Source: Mesorhizobium caraganae (GTDB taxonomy: Bacteria; Pseudomonadota; Alphaproteobacteria; Rhizobiales; Rhizobiaceae). Taken from it: a stretch of DNA of 64,000 nucleotides. The stretch covers positions 1-64,000 of the forward strand of contig NZ_JAFCGY010000001.1 of NCBI RefSeq assembly GCF_016836705.1, in the 5' to 3' direction. The position numbers and the translations under genes were made by a program. Each line of letters opens with the position of its first letter. The first letter of the stretch is position 1. The notes beneath the pieces were generated by a model. It was not told the origin of the DNA, did not search any database, and saw only the letters and a program-made list of their open reading frames with translations. Of the stretch, positions 7,692-16,368 are shown in pieces.

Positions 7692-9824
7692 CTAGAATCT
7701 CAATACCCAGGCTTCCACTTTTCCCTTGCCTTTGACTTCGATAGCGCCGCGCGGCTCGAAGACGAATTGGTCCTTGAGCTGTTCGTAGACGGGGCGCGTC
7801 ACCTGAACAGAGTCGGGAACTCCGCCAGACTCCATGCGGCTCGCCAGGTTCACTGTGTCACCCCATAAATCATAGATGTACTTACTCTTCCCAATGACGC
7901 CGGCGACCACTGGCCCGCTGTTGACGCCAACCCTGAGCTTCATCGAGACGTTGTGTTCCATCGCGTGCTCGCGGGTAATGTGGACCATGCGGATGGCCAT
8001 GCGGACCATACGCTCGGCGTGGTTGGCCACCGGCACGGGTAGGCCGCACACCGCCATATAGGCGTCGCCCACCGTCTTGATCTTCTCGATGCCGAGATCA
8101 TTCGCGGCAATGTCGAAGCGCGTGAAGAGTCCGTTGAGAAACGTCACGACATCGTGCGGCGGCATTTCCGATGTCAGTGCCGTGAACCCGACCAGGTCTG
8201 CGAAGGCGACCGTGACCTCGGCGAAGCCGTCGGCGATCCTCTCCTCGCCAGCGCGCAGCCGATTGGCGATCGGTGCCGGCAGGACGTTGAGCAGCAGCTG
8301 CTCGTTCTCGCGGTTCTTGTTCTCGATCACGACATTCTTTTGATGCAGATCCTTAACCATGCCATTGAAGGCCGAGCAGAGTTCGCCAATCTCGTCGCGC
8401 GTGCGGACCGGCACGCTGGTCGCGTAGTCGCCAGCGGAGAAGCGTTTCACCCCGGCAGTGAGATCGCGGAGCGGTCCGAGCAGCGCGCGCGAAAGCCAGG
8501 AGGCGGTGGCGGCGACCACGAGCATCGCCAGTCCTCCGACGAGCAACAGATCCCGGCGGAGTTCGGCGATCGGTGCGAAGGCCTCGGCGCTGTCGATCTT
8601 GGCGACGAGAGCCCACTTGACATCGGAAATCGCGAGCGGTCCCCATGAGGCGAGCGTCGGGACGCCACGGTATCCGATGATCTCGCCCGTGCCCTCGACA
8701 CCGGCGAGCGCGGCACGGGAGGCCTCGGTGTCGACGCGCTGATGCAGCACTGGTGTCCCGTAACGCTGAATGACGGCGATTTCCTCGTCCGAAGTGCCCA
8801 CGGATTTGAGGTCGGCGAAGAAGTTATCCCGGTTCTCGTAGAACGCCCGCGGGCCAGAGCGCACCAGATAATCGGGCCCGACGAGATAGGCCTCACCCGT
8901 GTTGCCGAACCCTTCCTGCCGCCAGCGGCGGTTACCGGTGACGACGTTGTCGATCTCATCATTCGACAATTTCGCGACCAGCGCGCCGATGACGACGCCC
9001 TGGGCAATCACCGGTGCTGCAATGAAGGCGATCGGCGCGCCGCCTGATGGCGCATAGGAGGCGAAATCTACGAGGCAGATGGCTGACGGGTCTGCGATCT
9101 GCGAGCAGCGGGCGACGACGGCCGCGACGTTGGTGCGGCGGTACGGACCCAATTGAAGAGACGTGGTGAAATCCACCTCCTTCTCGACCGTATAGATCAG
9201 GCGACCTGATTTGGGATCGGCAATCATGAAATCGAAAAAGCCGACCGTGGTAGCCGCAGCGCGCATCAATGGATGATATATGGCATGCAGCCTGGAGTAT
9301 TCGCTCCCGTCGCCGGCGTCGTCGAGAAGCTTGCGCCGCTCCGCCGGGTTGGGATTGTCCACAATGTAGTGATACTGCAGATAGTAGGGGGCAGCACCGA
9401 CCGGCAGGTAGTCCGACAGGGCTGGCTCCCTACCGAGGGTGCGCGTCATTCCGGGCATGAAGTTCTCAGCGTACCAATCGCCGACCTTCTGCCGCAGTTC
9501 AGGCGGAGCGCCTGCCCGGTCGAGTTGGTCGACCGCGGTCCGGAACTCGCGTGTCGCATCGACCACCATCTTGGAAGTGGCAAGCAGGCGCAGTTCCGCC
9601 TGGATTGTGCGGAAGTAGGTTTCGACCTGGCGCGTCTTGGTCTGACGGGCGGCCGTGAGTTGGTCGAAGACTGCTTTTTCGAGAGCGTCGCGGGCGCGGA
9701 AGTAACCCAGCGCCCCGGTGACCATGACTGCGATCGTGCCAAGAAGGACGAGGGTTGTAAACAGCTTTGCAGCCAATCCCCAGCCCGCGGGGCTGGATGA
9801 GCCGGTCACATCTGAAGAAGACAT
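7692..9824 (-). CDS. membrane-bound class III adenylate/guanylate cyclase with sensor and HAMP domains
   Basis: 710 residues. One membrane helix lies near residues 17-38, and a large (~380 residue) periplasmic region resembles Cache-type sensor domains. A second helix follows (LLLVGGLAMLVVAATASWL), then a HAMP linker (LGPLRDLTAGVKRFSAGDY), a short coiled coil, and a class III cyclase domain. The cyclase motifs are AFADLVGFTALTSEM, KTVGDAYMAVCGLP and YIYDLWGDTVNLASRME, so both metal-binding Asp residues are present. It should convert ATP (or GTP) to the cyclic nucleotide in response to an external small molecule. It is monocistronic and is the second membrane cyclase within 10 kb. Confidence 0.9.
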   Translation of the reverse strand: MSSSDVTGSSSPAGWGLAAKLFTTLVLLGTIAVMVTGALGYFRARDALEKAVFDQLTAARQTKTRQVETYFRTIQAELRLLATSKMVVDATREFRTAVDQLDRAGAPPELRQKVGDWYAENFMPGMTRTLGREPALSDYLPVGAAPYYLQYHYIVDNPNPAERRKLLDDAGDGSEYSRLHAIYHPLMRAAATTVGFFDFMIADPKSGRLIYTVEKEVDFTTSLQLGPYRRTNVAAVVARCSQIADPSAICLVDFASYAPSGGAPIAFIAAPVIAQGVVIGALVAKLSNDEIDNVVTGNRRWRQEGFGNTGEAYLVGPDYLVRSGPRAFYENRDNFFADLKSVGTSDEEIAVIQRYGTPVLHQRVDTEASRAALAGVEGTGEIIGYRGVPTLASWGPLAISDVKWALVAKIDSAEAFAPIAELRRDLLLVGGLAMLVVAATASWLSRALLGPLRDLTAGVKRFSAGDYATSVPVRTRDEIGELCSAFNGMVKDLHQKNVVIENKNRENEQLLLNVLPAPIANRLRAGEERIADGFAEVTVAFADLVGFTALTSEMPPHDVVTFLNGLFTRFDIAANDLGIEKIKTVGDAYMAVCGLPVPVANHAERMVRMAIRMVHITREHAMEHNVSMKLRVGVNSGPVVAGVIGKSKYIYDLWGDTVNLASRMESGGVPDSVQVTRPVYEQLKDQFVFEPRGAIEVKGKGKVEAWVLRF

Positions 9825-10231
9825 GAGATCTTACTTTGCTTTTGCATCAGGTCCGGAAACAGGAGATTCGGCGTCGCGCCGGACGGCAAGCCAGGATCGT
9901 GTTTCACCGTTTCCCCCTCTCCCTCGCATATGCATACCAAATTTACTGCGAGACGTGTGCGGGAATGCGTTGTCGGTTTCCCCGTGGGACCGCACGGCAG
10001 AAGCGGCCATGGAGAATGGTCTGAGGGCTTGCTTGCTTCTCGTGAATTGCGTTTTGGATGCTACCCCATCCAAAGCCCAAGGTGGCGCGCTTGAACCTGG
10101 ATAGCAGGTACCGCGGTTCGACTAGGCGTCCGGAAAGCGGACGCGATGCACTCTGGCTTTTGGCGCGATGCGGGTTGGGCGAGCAAGATACTGCCAGCGA
10201 GCGTGCGATGACCAGCCTGGGAAGACAGGCT
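9825..10231. other. divergent intergenic region between cyclase and winged-helix regulator
   Basis: About 400 nt between divergent genes, so it should contain both promoters. An open frame runs into the regulator from 10058, but its first ~58 codons lack family similarity and the regulator start is better placed at 10232 or 10244. No box could be assigned. Confidence 0.4.
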
Positions 10232-11765
10232 ATGATTGTGTCTATGGAAGATGCACACAACTCCTTTGGCCCGTTCGTGCTCGACGGCACGGACCGCTTG
10301 CTGCGCCGCGACGGGCAGCCTTTGCAGTTGGGACAAAGAGCGTTTGACCTATTGGCGGCGTTGGTCGAGGCGAATGGAGCGGCAGTCGACAAGAACACGC
10401 TCATGAACCGAGCCTGGCCTGACCTGTTCGTCGAGGAAGCGAACCTGTCAGTGCAGATCGCGGCGCTACGCAAGGCAATGGGTAAAGGGCCGGACGGACA
10501 AGAGTGGATCGCAACGGTGCCCCGGGTTGGCTATCGGCTGCTACGGCTGTCGGGCATCGAACCTCCGCGGAGGCCTGCGGTTCAACGCCCGGTCGTGGCG
10601 GTGCTGCCGTTTGCCACTTCACCCGATGATGCGGAGCAGACCTATTTCGCCGATGGCGTGGTCGAGGACCTGAATACGGCGCTGTCGCGGTTCAAAGACC
10701 TTCGCGGTGGTGTCCCGCAGCTCCGCATTCAGCGATCGTGAGCGCCGGCTCGAACCCGGGGTGAGGTATCTCCTCGAGGGCACGATCCGGCGGCACGGGC
10801 CGCAGTTGCGGGTCAGCGTGCGGCTGGTCGAAGCGGAGACGGCGACCCATCTCTGGGCGCAGCAGTTCAACGGTGGCGGTGCGGAGCTGTTTGCGTTCCT
10901 CGACGGCATTGTCGAGGCCGTGGTCGGATTTGTCGAACCAGAAATCCGGAAGGCTGAAATCGAGCGAGCACGCCGTAAACACCCCGGGAATCTCGACGCC
11001 TACGACTATTATCTCAGAGCCTTGCCGTTGTTCCGGGGCACCTCTGCAGCGGGGCGGGCCGAGGCGATCCGCCTGCTCGAAGAATCAGTGCGGCTCGACC
11101 CCGGCTTTGCAACCGGACTCGCTTATGCGGCATGGGCCTATGAAAGGCAGGAAACATTCGGGCCAGGCGCGACGCCGGCCGAACGGGCACGGGCATTGGA
11201 ACTTGCCGAGTCGGCACTGGTCGTCGGCTCCGGCGATCCATTGGTGGGGGCGATTGCCGGACTGGTGCTGATGGCGTTTGGTGGGCAGTGGCAGCGTTGC
11301 CTCGTCATGATGAGCGAAGCGATGACGGCCAATCCGAACAACGCCACCGTGCTGTCGCTAACAGCATTCTGCAACATGATGTTCGGCGATCTGGATTTCG
11401 GACGCGACCTCTATCTCAGGGCGTTCGAGGCATCGCCCGGCGCCCTCGACAATTACGAGTTGCTGGTCGGAGTCGGCCTCGCCGACCTGTTCAAGCATGA
11501 GTATCAAGAGGCCGCAAACTGGTCGCTCCGCAGTATCGCAGCCAACGGGGACTGGCTTGCTGCCTACTGGACACTCGCCGCGGCCTACGCCCATCTGGAC
11601 CGTATAGAGGAGGCGCAAGCCGCAGTCGCTGCGATCCTCAAACGCGCGCCGCATCTGCGGGTGTCGAGCATGATCCGCAACGGCAACCGATTCCCGGAAC
11701 CGTTCCGCGGCCAACGGCACGATGTTCTTATCGAAGGCCTGCGCAAGGCTGGGCTGCCGGAATAG
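10232..11765 (+). pseudogene. winged-helix/TPR transcriptional regulator, broken by a frameshift
   Basis: The first part (to ~10705) encodes an OmpR-type winged helix (GQRAFDLLAALVEANGA, WIATVPRVGYRL), then the linker AVLPFATSPDDAEQTYFADG and LSRFKDLR. The rest of the protein continues in another frame from 10707 (VVSRSSAF, GVRYLLEGTIRRHG, then ~300 residues of TPR-like repeats to 11765). Removing one G of the GGTGG at 10706-10710 joins the two as DLR-VVSRSSAF, as in intact relatives. The linker between SSAF and GVRYLLEG also seems about seven residues shorter than usual. Proteins of this family bind DNA through the winged helix and sense through the N-terminal adenylate-cyclase-associated TPR region. 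As read, the gene gives a 12-kb-scale orphan pair of fragments: either decay or a sequence error. Confidence 0.75.
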
Positions 11766-11875
11766 GCCTCACACAATTTGGATCATTTTGGCCCCGGCCT
11801 TGGGACACAAAGCGGGGTCTGGTCACAGTTTTGCGCGTGCCGGCGACATCCGCCGAACAACACGAGGAACTGACC

Positions 11876-12070
11876 ATGAGAGCGAACGATACGAAGATCG
11901 CATCAATCGAAGCTGGACGCTGCAGTCTTTTCTCCCAGGTGTGGAGCCGGGTGGTCAACTGGTTCGACCGGGTATGCGCCCGCGACGCCGCCCCGGTTGA
12001 TCCGACATCGCATTTCTCGCTACGCGAGTGGGCGGACTTGCCGACACACCATCCTGCCCCGGATGAATAA
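11876..12070 (+). CDS. small hypothetical protein (64 aa)
   Basis: An open frame of 64 codons starts at ATG 11876, with GAGGA seven nucleotides upstream. The protein has an amphipathic WSRVVNWFDRVCARD stretch and ends HFSLREWADLPTHHP. It has no signal peptide and no known domain that I recognise. It follows the broken regulator by 110 nt on the same strand. The clear ribosome-binding site and balanced composition favour a real gene; the function is unknown. Confidence 0.55.
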   Translation: MRANDTKIASIEAGRCSLFSQVWSRVVNWFDRVCARDAAPVDPTSHFSLREWADLPTHHPAPDE

Positions 12071-12252
12071 ATCGACGGGTTGGTCTTGCTGTCCGATCGC
12101 TATCCATTCCGGCCAGCCGGGCGTGTCAGACATCGCCTCAGGTCCGGATCGCGGTATCCGACGATTCAACTATTCAATCGATTCCGCTGATCGCCAGCGC
12201 GAGTGGACCAAATGCTCGTGCCTGTCGAACAGAGCCAGTTTGTCGAAATAAC

Positions 12253-12477
12253 CTAGCCGAAGCCCAGCCCCTCAGCCGAGGGACGGGCGCGGCCTTCTTT
12301 CCGCAATCGGCGCACGATGTCGCCGTCCGGATCAAGCACGCACACGGAAGGCACGGGCTCCAGCGGCAGGCCTTTCTGCCGCCGCGCCTCACGCAGCATG
12401 TTTTCAACCTGAAACACGGACTCGGCCGAATAGTCCTTCAGCTCAAGCAGCGGCGACTGCGGAATTAGCGGCGTCAT
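12253..12477 (-). CDS. short hypothetical protein, possible fragment of a nucleoside phosphorylase-like protein
   Basis: 74 residues. The segment SVCVLDPDGDIVRRLRKEG recalls the N-terminal part of some uridine phosphorylase-like proteins, but this is from memory and weak. If that is right, the gene is a truncated remnant, because the phosphorylase core is missing. The ribosome-binding site is poor. It lies 36 nt downstream of the ArsR-rhodanese gene on the same strand, so it could be the tail gene of that unit. Confidence 0.4.
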   Translation of the reverse strand: MTPLIPQSPLLELKDYSAESVFQVENMLREARRQKGLPLEPVPSVCVLDPDGDIVRRLRKEGRARPSAEGLGFG

Positions 12478-12513
12478 ATTGTTCGTCCAAGAATCTTTGG
12501 ATGCTGAACCACT

Positions 12514-13182
12514 TCAGGCCGCTGCCTCAACCGGAAGGCCTGCAGCCTTCCATTCGGGATAGCCGTCCTCGAGCCGGTGAACGACATATCCTCGCATCCG
12601 CAACGCCGCGACAGCTTCAAAGGACAGAACGCAATAGGGACCACGGCAATAGGCGACGACCTCTCGGTTCGCGGGCAGCTCCGCCAGCCGGCGATCAAGC
12701 TCAGCGAGCGGGATGTTGAGCGCCCCCGGAAGATGTCCGAGCGCGAATTCGTCCTCCGGCCGGACGTCGAGAACCGTGACGAGGCCATCATGCAGCCTTG
12801 AGACAAGGTCTTCGCGCGACACTGCCTCCAGCGCGTCGCGAGCGTGGAAGTAGTCGGTCATGACGCGATTGACCTCGGCGACGTTCCGCTCGCCCACGCG
12901 CCCCAGCGCCTTCATCAATTCAACCACCTGGGCATCTCCGGCAAGACGATAAAGCACATGCTTGCCATGCCGCTGCGCCTCGACAAGTCGCGCGCGTCGA
13001 AGAATTTGGAGGTGGCGCGAGGCGTTGGCAAAGTTGAGGCCAGCCCGTGCCGCAAGTCCCTCGACGCTGCGTTCGCCCTGGGCGAGGTGCTCCAGCAATT
13101 CCAGCCGGTGCGCATGCCCGAGAGCTTGAGCCACTTCGGCAAGGCTGGCGAAAATTGCCTGTTTTGGCCCGATGCTTGACAT
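12514..13182 (-). CDS. ArsR-family regulator fused to a rhodanese domain
   Basis: 222 residues from ATG 13182; an alternative ATG at 13203 has a poorer ribosome site. Residues ~10-95 are an ArsR winged helix (HRLELLEHLAQGERSVEGLA, NFANASRHLQILRRARLV). Residues ~115-220 are a rhodanese domain with active-site loop YCRGPYCVLS, so the catalytic Cys is present. Such fusions commonly sense sulfane sulfur or related thiol species and repress nearby detoxification genes. The gene is divergent from the metallo-beta-lactamase-fold gene across 70 nt, so it very likely controls that gene and itself. Confidence 0.88.
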   Translation of the reverse strand: MSSIGPKQAIFASLAEVAQALGHAHRLELLEHLAQGERSVEGLAARAGLNFANASRHLQILRRARLVEAQRHGKHVLYRLAGDAQVVELMKALGRVGERNVAEVNRVMTDYFHARDALEAVSREDLVSRLHDGLVTVLDVRPEDEFALGHLPGALNIPLAELDRRLAELPANREVVAYCRGPYCVLSFEAVAALRMRGYVVHRLEDGYPEWKAAGLPVEAAA

Positions 13183-13252
13183 GCGATCTTCTCGATGAAA
13201 CATTCAGCAGAATAATTGACTGTTACCTCAGGCGAGGTAGAGAGCGCAAGTC

Positions 13253-13993
13253 ATGATCCTCCGTCAATTCCTCCATTCCGATCCGGTCGCTGCATCCTAT
13301 CTGTTCGGCTGTGGTGGCAAGTCGGCCGCCGCCGTCGTCGACCCGGTCGGCGACATCGCGCCGTATCTTAGGGTTGCCGAGGCAACCGGCATGCGCATCC
13401 TCTATGTGGTCGACACGCACATCCATGCCGACCACATTTCCGCCGGGCGGGCGCTTGCGGCTGCCTCCGGCGCCCAATATGTGCTCTTCGAAGGCGTGGA
13501 AGCGGGGTTCCCGTTTCTGCCCGCCAAGGACGGTGACGTGCTCGAACTCGGCAACGTGACCATGACCGTCATGCACACGCCCGGGCATACGCTGGAACAC
13601 ATTTCGCTCCTGGTCACCGACAGGACACGCGCGGCCGAGCCATGGTTCGTGCTGACGGGCCACACTCTCATGGTTGGCGATCTCGGACGAACCGAACTTG
13701 CAACCAGCGCCGAGGCCGGCGCGCGGACGCTGTTTTCCAGCGTGCGGCGTCTCAAGCAACTGCCAGATCATGTCGAGGTGCTGCCCGGCGCCTTTTCCGG
13801 CTCGGTCTGCGGGCGCTCGCTCAGCGGCAAGCCGACATCGACGATTGGCTTCGAGAAGCGCTTTAACAAGGCGTTCCGCATCGACGACGAGGAGGCCTTC
13901 GTCGCAACGATGATCGCAGACATACCGCCTCCGCCGCCGGATGCGGCGCGCAATCGCGCCGCCAATGCCGGCTTGGCCGCCGCCGCGGCCTGA
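13253..13993 (+). CDS. metallo-beta-lactamase-fold hydrolase, persulfide dioxygenase/Blh type
   Basis: 246 residues. The metal ligands are visible as DTHIHADHISAGR (HxHxDH), HTPGHTLEHISLL and VGDLGRTEL. The ETHE1/Blh-type enzymes of this family oxidise glutathione persulfide to sulfite using Fe(II) and oxygen. The partner regulator, with a rhodanese domain, and the adjacent exporter support a sulfide/persulfide clearance role. The substrate is inferred from family and context. The next gene begins three nucleotides after the stop, so the two are co-transcribed. Confidence 0.85.
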   Translation: MILRQFLHSDPVAASYLFGCGGKSAAAVVDPVGDIAPYLRVAEATGMRILYVVDTHIHADHISAGRALAAASGAQYVLFEGVEAGFPFLPAKDGDVLELGNVTMTVMHTPGHTLEHISLLVTDRTRAAEPWFVLTGHTLMVGDLGRTELATSAEAGARTLFSSVRRLKQLPDHVEVLPGAFSGSVCGRSLSGKPTSTIGFEKRFNKAFRIDDEEAFVATMIADIPPPPPDAARNRAANAGLAAAAA

Positions 13994-13996
13994 CCG

Positions 13997-15250
13997 ATGA
14001 GCGACGCATCGGTTTCGCAGTCAGCAGGCTCGGCCGTCAGGCTTGGGCTCAAGGAAAACTGGCGGCAGTTTGCTCTTCTGATGCTGGTGAATGCCTTTGT
14101 CGGCGGCATGGTTGGGATCGAGCGAACGGTGGTGCCGCTCATCGGGTCGGAAGAGTTCGGCATCCAGTCAACGACACTCGTCGTCTCCTTCATCGTCAGC
14201 TTCGGCGTGGTCAAGGCGCTTGCCAATCTCGTCTCGGGCCAGCTCTCCGATACCTGGGGGCGCAAGCGCGTTCTCGTCCTCGGCTGGCTTGTCGGCTTGC
14301 CGGTTCCGTTCATGATCATCTGGGCCCCAAGCTGGGGATGGGTGATTGCGGCCAATGCTCTGCTCGGCGTCAACCAGGGACTCGCCTGGTCAATGACGGT
14401 GGTCATGAAGGTGGACCTCGTTGGCCCGAAGTCACGCGGCCTCGCCGTCGGACTCAATGAATTTGCCGGCTATCTCGCCGTCGGCGTGACGGCGTTCCTC
14501 ACCGGCTATCTTGCTTCGCGATACGGTCTGCGATCGGTGCCCATCTATCTCGGGATCGGCTATGCCGTCGCCGGCACTGTGTTGTCGGTGCTGCTCATCC
14601 GCGACACGCGCGGCCACCTCCGGTTGGAAACATCCGCTCACGCACAGCAATCCGCGCCGATCAGCTTCCGGGAAGTTTTTGCGCTGACCTCGTTCCGGGA
14701 TCGCAATCTGTTCGCGGCATCGCAAGCCGGCCTCGTCAACAACCTCAACGACGGCATGAGCTGGGGTATTTTCCCACTGTTCTTCGCGTCCTTCGGCCTC
14801 GGCGTCGAGCGCATCGGCATTCTGAAGGCGATCTATCCGGCGACCTGGGGGATCCTGCAGATCGTCACCGGCCCCTTGAGCGATCGGTGGGGTCGCAAGG
14901 GTCTGATCGTCGCCGGAATGTGGATCCAGGCCGGTGGCTTGTTTCTCACCGCGGCCACGAGCCGGTTCGAATGGTGGCTCGTCGGCAGTCTTCTTCTCGG
15001 CCTTGGAACGGCAATGGTCTATCCAAGTCTGATCGCCGCCGTTTCCGACGCTTCGCACCCCAGCTGGCGCGCCCGCTCGCTCAGCGTCTACCGGTTCTGG
15101 CGCGATCTCGGCTACGCGATCGGCGCGCTCTCAGCAGGTCTCATCGCCGATCGCTTCGGGCTCTCATCGGCGATCACATCGATCGCCGCATTGACGTTTC
15201 TGTCGGGAACGATGGTTGCAATGCTCATGCGGGAAAGGAGCCCACATTGA
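13997..15250 (+). CDS. MFS transporter of the persulfide module
   Basis: 417 residues with about 12 membrane helices and the MFS loop signature GQLSDTWGRKRVLVLG between helices 2 and 3, repeated in weaker form as GPLSDRWGRKG in the second half. It starts three nucleotides after the metallo-beta-lactamase-fold gene, so it is translated from the same messenger. Substrate is unknown; export of a sulfur compound such as sulfite or a thiol conjugate fits the neighbours but is inference. Its last 26 nt overlap the 3' end of the convergent small gene at 15225-15605. Confidence 0.85.
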   Translation: MSDASVSQSAGSAVRLGLKENWRQFALLMLVNAFVGGMVGIERTVVPLIGSEEFGIQSTTLVVSFIVSFGVVKALANLVSGQLSDTWGRKRVLVLGWLVGLPVPFMIIWAPSWGWVIAANALLGVNQGLAWSMTVVMKVDLVGPKSRGLAVGLNEFAGYLAVGVTAFLTGYLASRYGLRSVPIYLGIGYAVAGTVLSVLLIRDTRGHLRLETSAHAQQSAPISFREVFALTSFRDRNLFAASQAGLVNNLNDGMSWGIFPLFFASFGLGVERIGILKAIYPATWGILQIVTGPLSDRWGRKGLIVAGMWIQAGGLFLTAATSRFEWWLVGSLLLGLGTAMVYPSLIAAVSDASHPSWRARSLSVYRFWRDLGYAIGALSAGLIADRFGLSSAITSIAALTFLSGTMVAMLMRERSPH

Positions 15251-15605
15251 AGGGACCCGTCTTGGCGATGCAACCGAACAGCGATGGCTCGAAGCACCCG
15301 TCTGAGGCTGCACAACCCATGTTCAACGACGAAACGGAGACAGATTTTGGTCCCGATCCATCCCAGGTGGACAGGCAGTGGAATCCCTTTCGGTGTTCCT
15401 CAGCCGTTTCGGCAGTCAGTTCAAGCTGCCCCTGCCATTCGTCCTTGGCAGCCTGCAGGCGCGGCAACACCCTTTCACGGAGAGCCTCTCCGGATTGCTT
15501 CGTTTCTTCGACCCGCTTGGCACGGGCAGCCTTCTCGGCGGCGTCGGCGGAGGCCTTTTTCTGCTGAGCTTCCTCCAGCATTGTTCGAAGCTTGTCGTCG
15601 GCCAT
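15225..15605 (-). CDS. small hypothetical protein with a charged helical N-terminus, C-terminal part doubtful
   Basis: The start at 15605 has GGAGG five nucleotides upstream. The first ~75 residues are Lys/Glu/Ala-rich and clearly helical (LRTMLEEAQQKK, AAEKAARAKRVEETKQ). After about 'AEEHRKG' the translation becomes Ser/Cys/Gly-rich and atypical, so the original frame may be lost there; the end runs 26 nt into the convergent MFS gene. No domain is recognised. It is the second gene of a two-gene unit with the collagen-like small protein, 28 nt apart. Confidence 0.5.
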   Translation of the reverse strand: MADDKLRTMLEEAQQKKASADAAEKAARAKRVEETKQSGEALRERVLPRLQAAKDEWQGQLELTAETAEEHRKGFHCLSTWDGSGPKSVSVSSLNMGCAASDGCFEPSLFGCIAKTGPFNVGSFPA

Positions 15606-15633
15606 CTCATCCTCCGCCTTTTCGATGCCTAGA

Positions 15634-15819
15634 TCATCCCTGCTTTGTCAGCATGCTGCCGGCAGCCTTGATCCCGGCCTCGATACCTTGAAGGAAGGGA
15701 GTGGTGTTGCCCGGCGTCCCGGGATAGCCCGGCGTCCCTGGCATGCCGACATGAATCCCTTTGATCAGCCGATAACCGAGTTCGAAACCATCCGAAAAAC
15801 TCCCATCGACTACCGACAT
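15634..15819 (-). CDS. small protein with a collagen-like Gly-X-Pro run
   Basis: 61 residues with GGGAGGG just upstream of the ATG at 15819. The centre has four consecutive Gly-X-Pro triplets (GMPGTPGYPGTPG), flanked by a helical C-terminus (FLQGIEAGIKAAGSML). No signal peptide is seen. Collagen-like runs of this length are uncommon in small rhizobial proteins. It is first in a unit with the charged helical protein. The function is unknown. Confidence 0.6.
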   Translation of the reverse strand: MSVVDGSFSDGFELGYRLIKGIHVGMPGTPGYPGTPGNTTPFLQGIEAGIKAAGSMLTKQG

Positions 15820-15976
15820 TTGAACCCTCCCAGTCGCGACTCATGTCGCACGGACATGCCGATAGCCGCAGGAAACCCTTGGAAATCAACGGCAACGGTT
15901 GCAACATGACGCGACATGAATCAACCACCGGATGCCTATGCTTGCATCTAAGTCGCTGATTTTGTTTGGAGAATTT

Positions 15977-16053
15977 TGGTAGCGGGAGAGGGACTTGAAC
16001 CCCCGACCCCAGGATTATGATTCCCGTGCTCTAACCAACTGAGCTACCCCGCC
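15977..16053 (-). tRNA. tRNA-Met, anticodon CAT
   Basis: The minus strand folds as a full cloverleaf: acceptor starting GGCGGGG, D arm GCTCAGTTGGTTAGAGC, anticodon stem CGGGA/TCCTG with loop ATCATAA (anticodon CAT at plus positions 16017-16019), T arm GGGGGTTCAAGTCCCTC, and an encoded 3' CCA at 15977-15979. The elongator type is likely, since the acceptor stem is not the initiator form, but Ile lysidine-type CAT cannot be excluded. Its 3' end faces the accessory-looking left part of the window. Confidence 0.95.
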
Positions 16054-16368
16054 AGGGCGGCGAAAGGCCCGAATCCACCTTAAATCGAAAGGCATTTCGA
16101 GGCGTTCGCCAAGGTCGCGCGGATATAAGGTTGGGAGGGCGAGCCTGTCAAGCATCGATGCGTCAGGCGCGCCGGCATATTGTCGCCCGAGAAAAGCTTT
16201 GCCGGGCAGACATCCCGATGCAGTCGGGATGGGCTCTAGTCTTTGTTTGGGCATGGTCTTTTTCCGAAAACCGGTTCCCACTTTTCGGGACCACGCTCTT
16301 GTCGCCGGGGTTGAGTTCGGCGGGGCACGTCGCTATGTCTCGGCCAAGAAATCTAGAGTTTGAAGCTG
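16054..16368. other. intergenic region with two hairpin elements
   Basis: No gene is supported. The region holds a perfect 8-bp inverted repeat (CATCCCGA at 16211-16218 and its complement at 16224-16231) and a rhizobial-type palindrome at 16251-16296, listed separately. It also contains the promoters of the tRNA gene and the oxidoreductase. Confidence 0.5.
16251..16296. repeat. rhizobial-type intergenic palindrome
   Basis: GCATGGTC (16251-16258) is answered by GACCACGC (16289-16296), and inside lies the perfect pair CCGAAAA (16264-16270) / TTTTCGG (16282-16288) around CCGGTT. I recall closely similar elements scattered through Mesorhizobium and Rhizobium intergenic DNA. Identification as a family member is from memory; the palindrome itself is seen directly. 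Confidence 0.7.
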
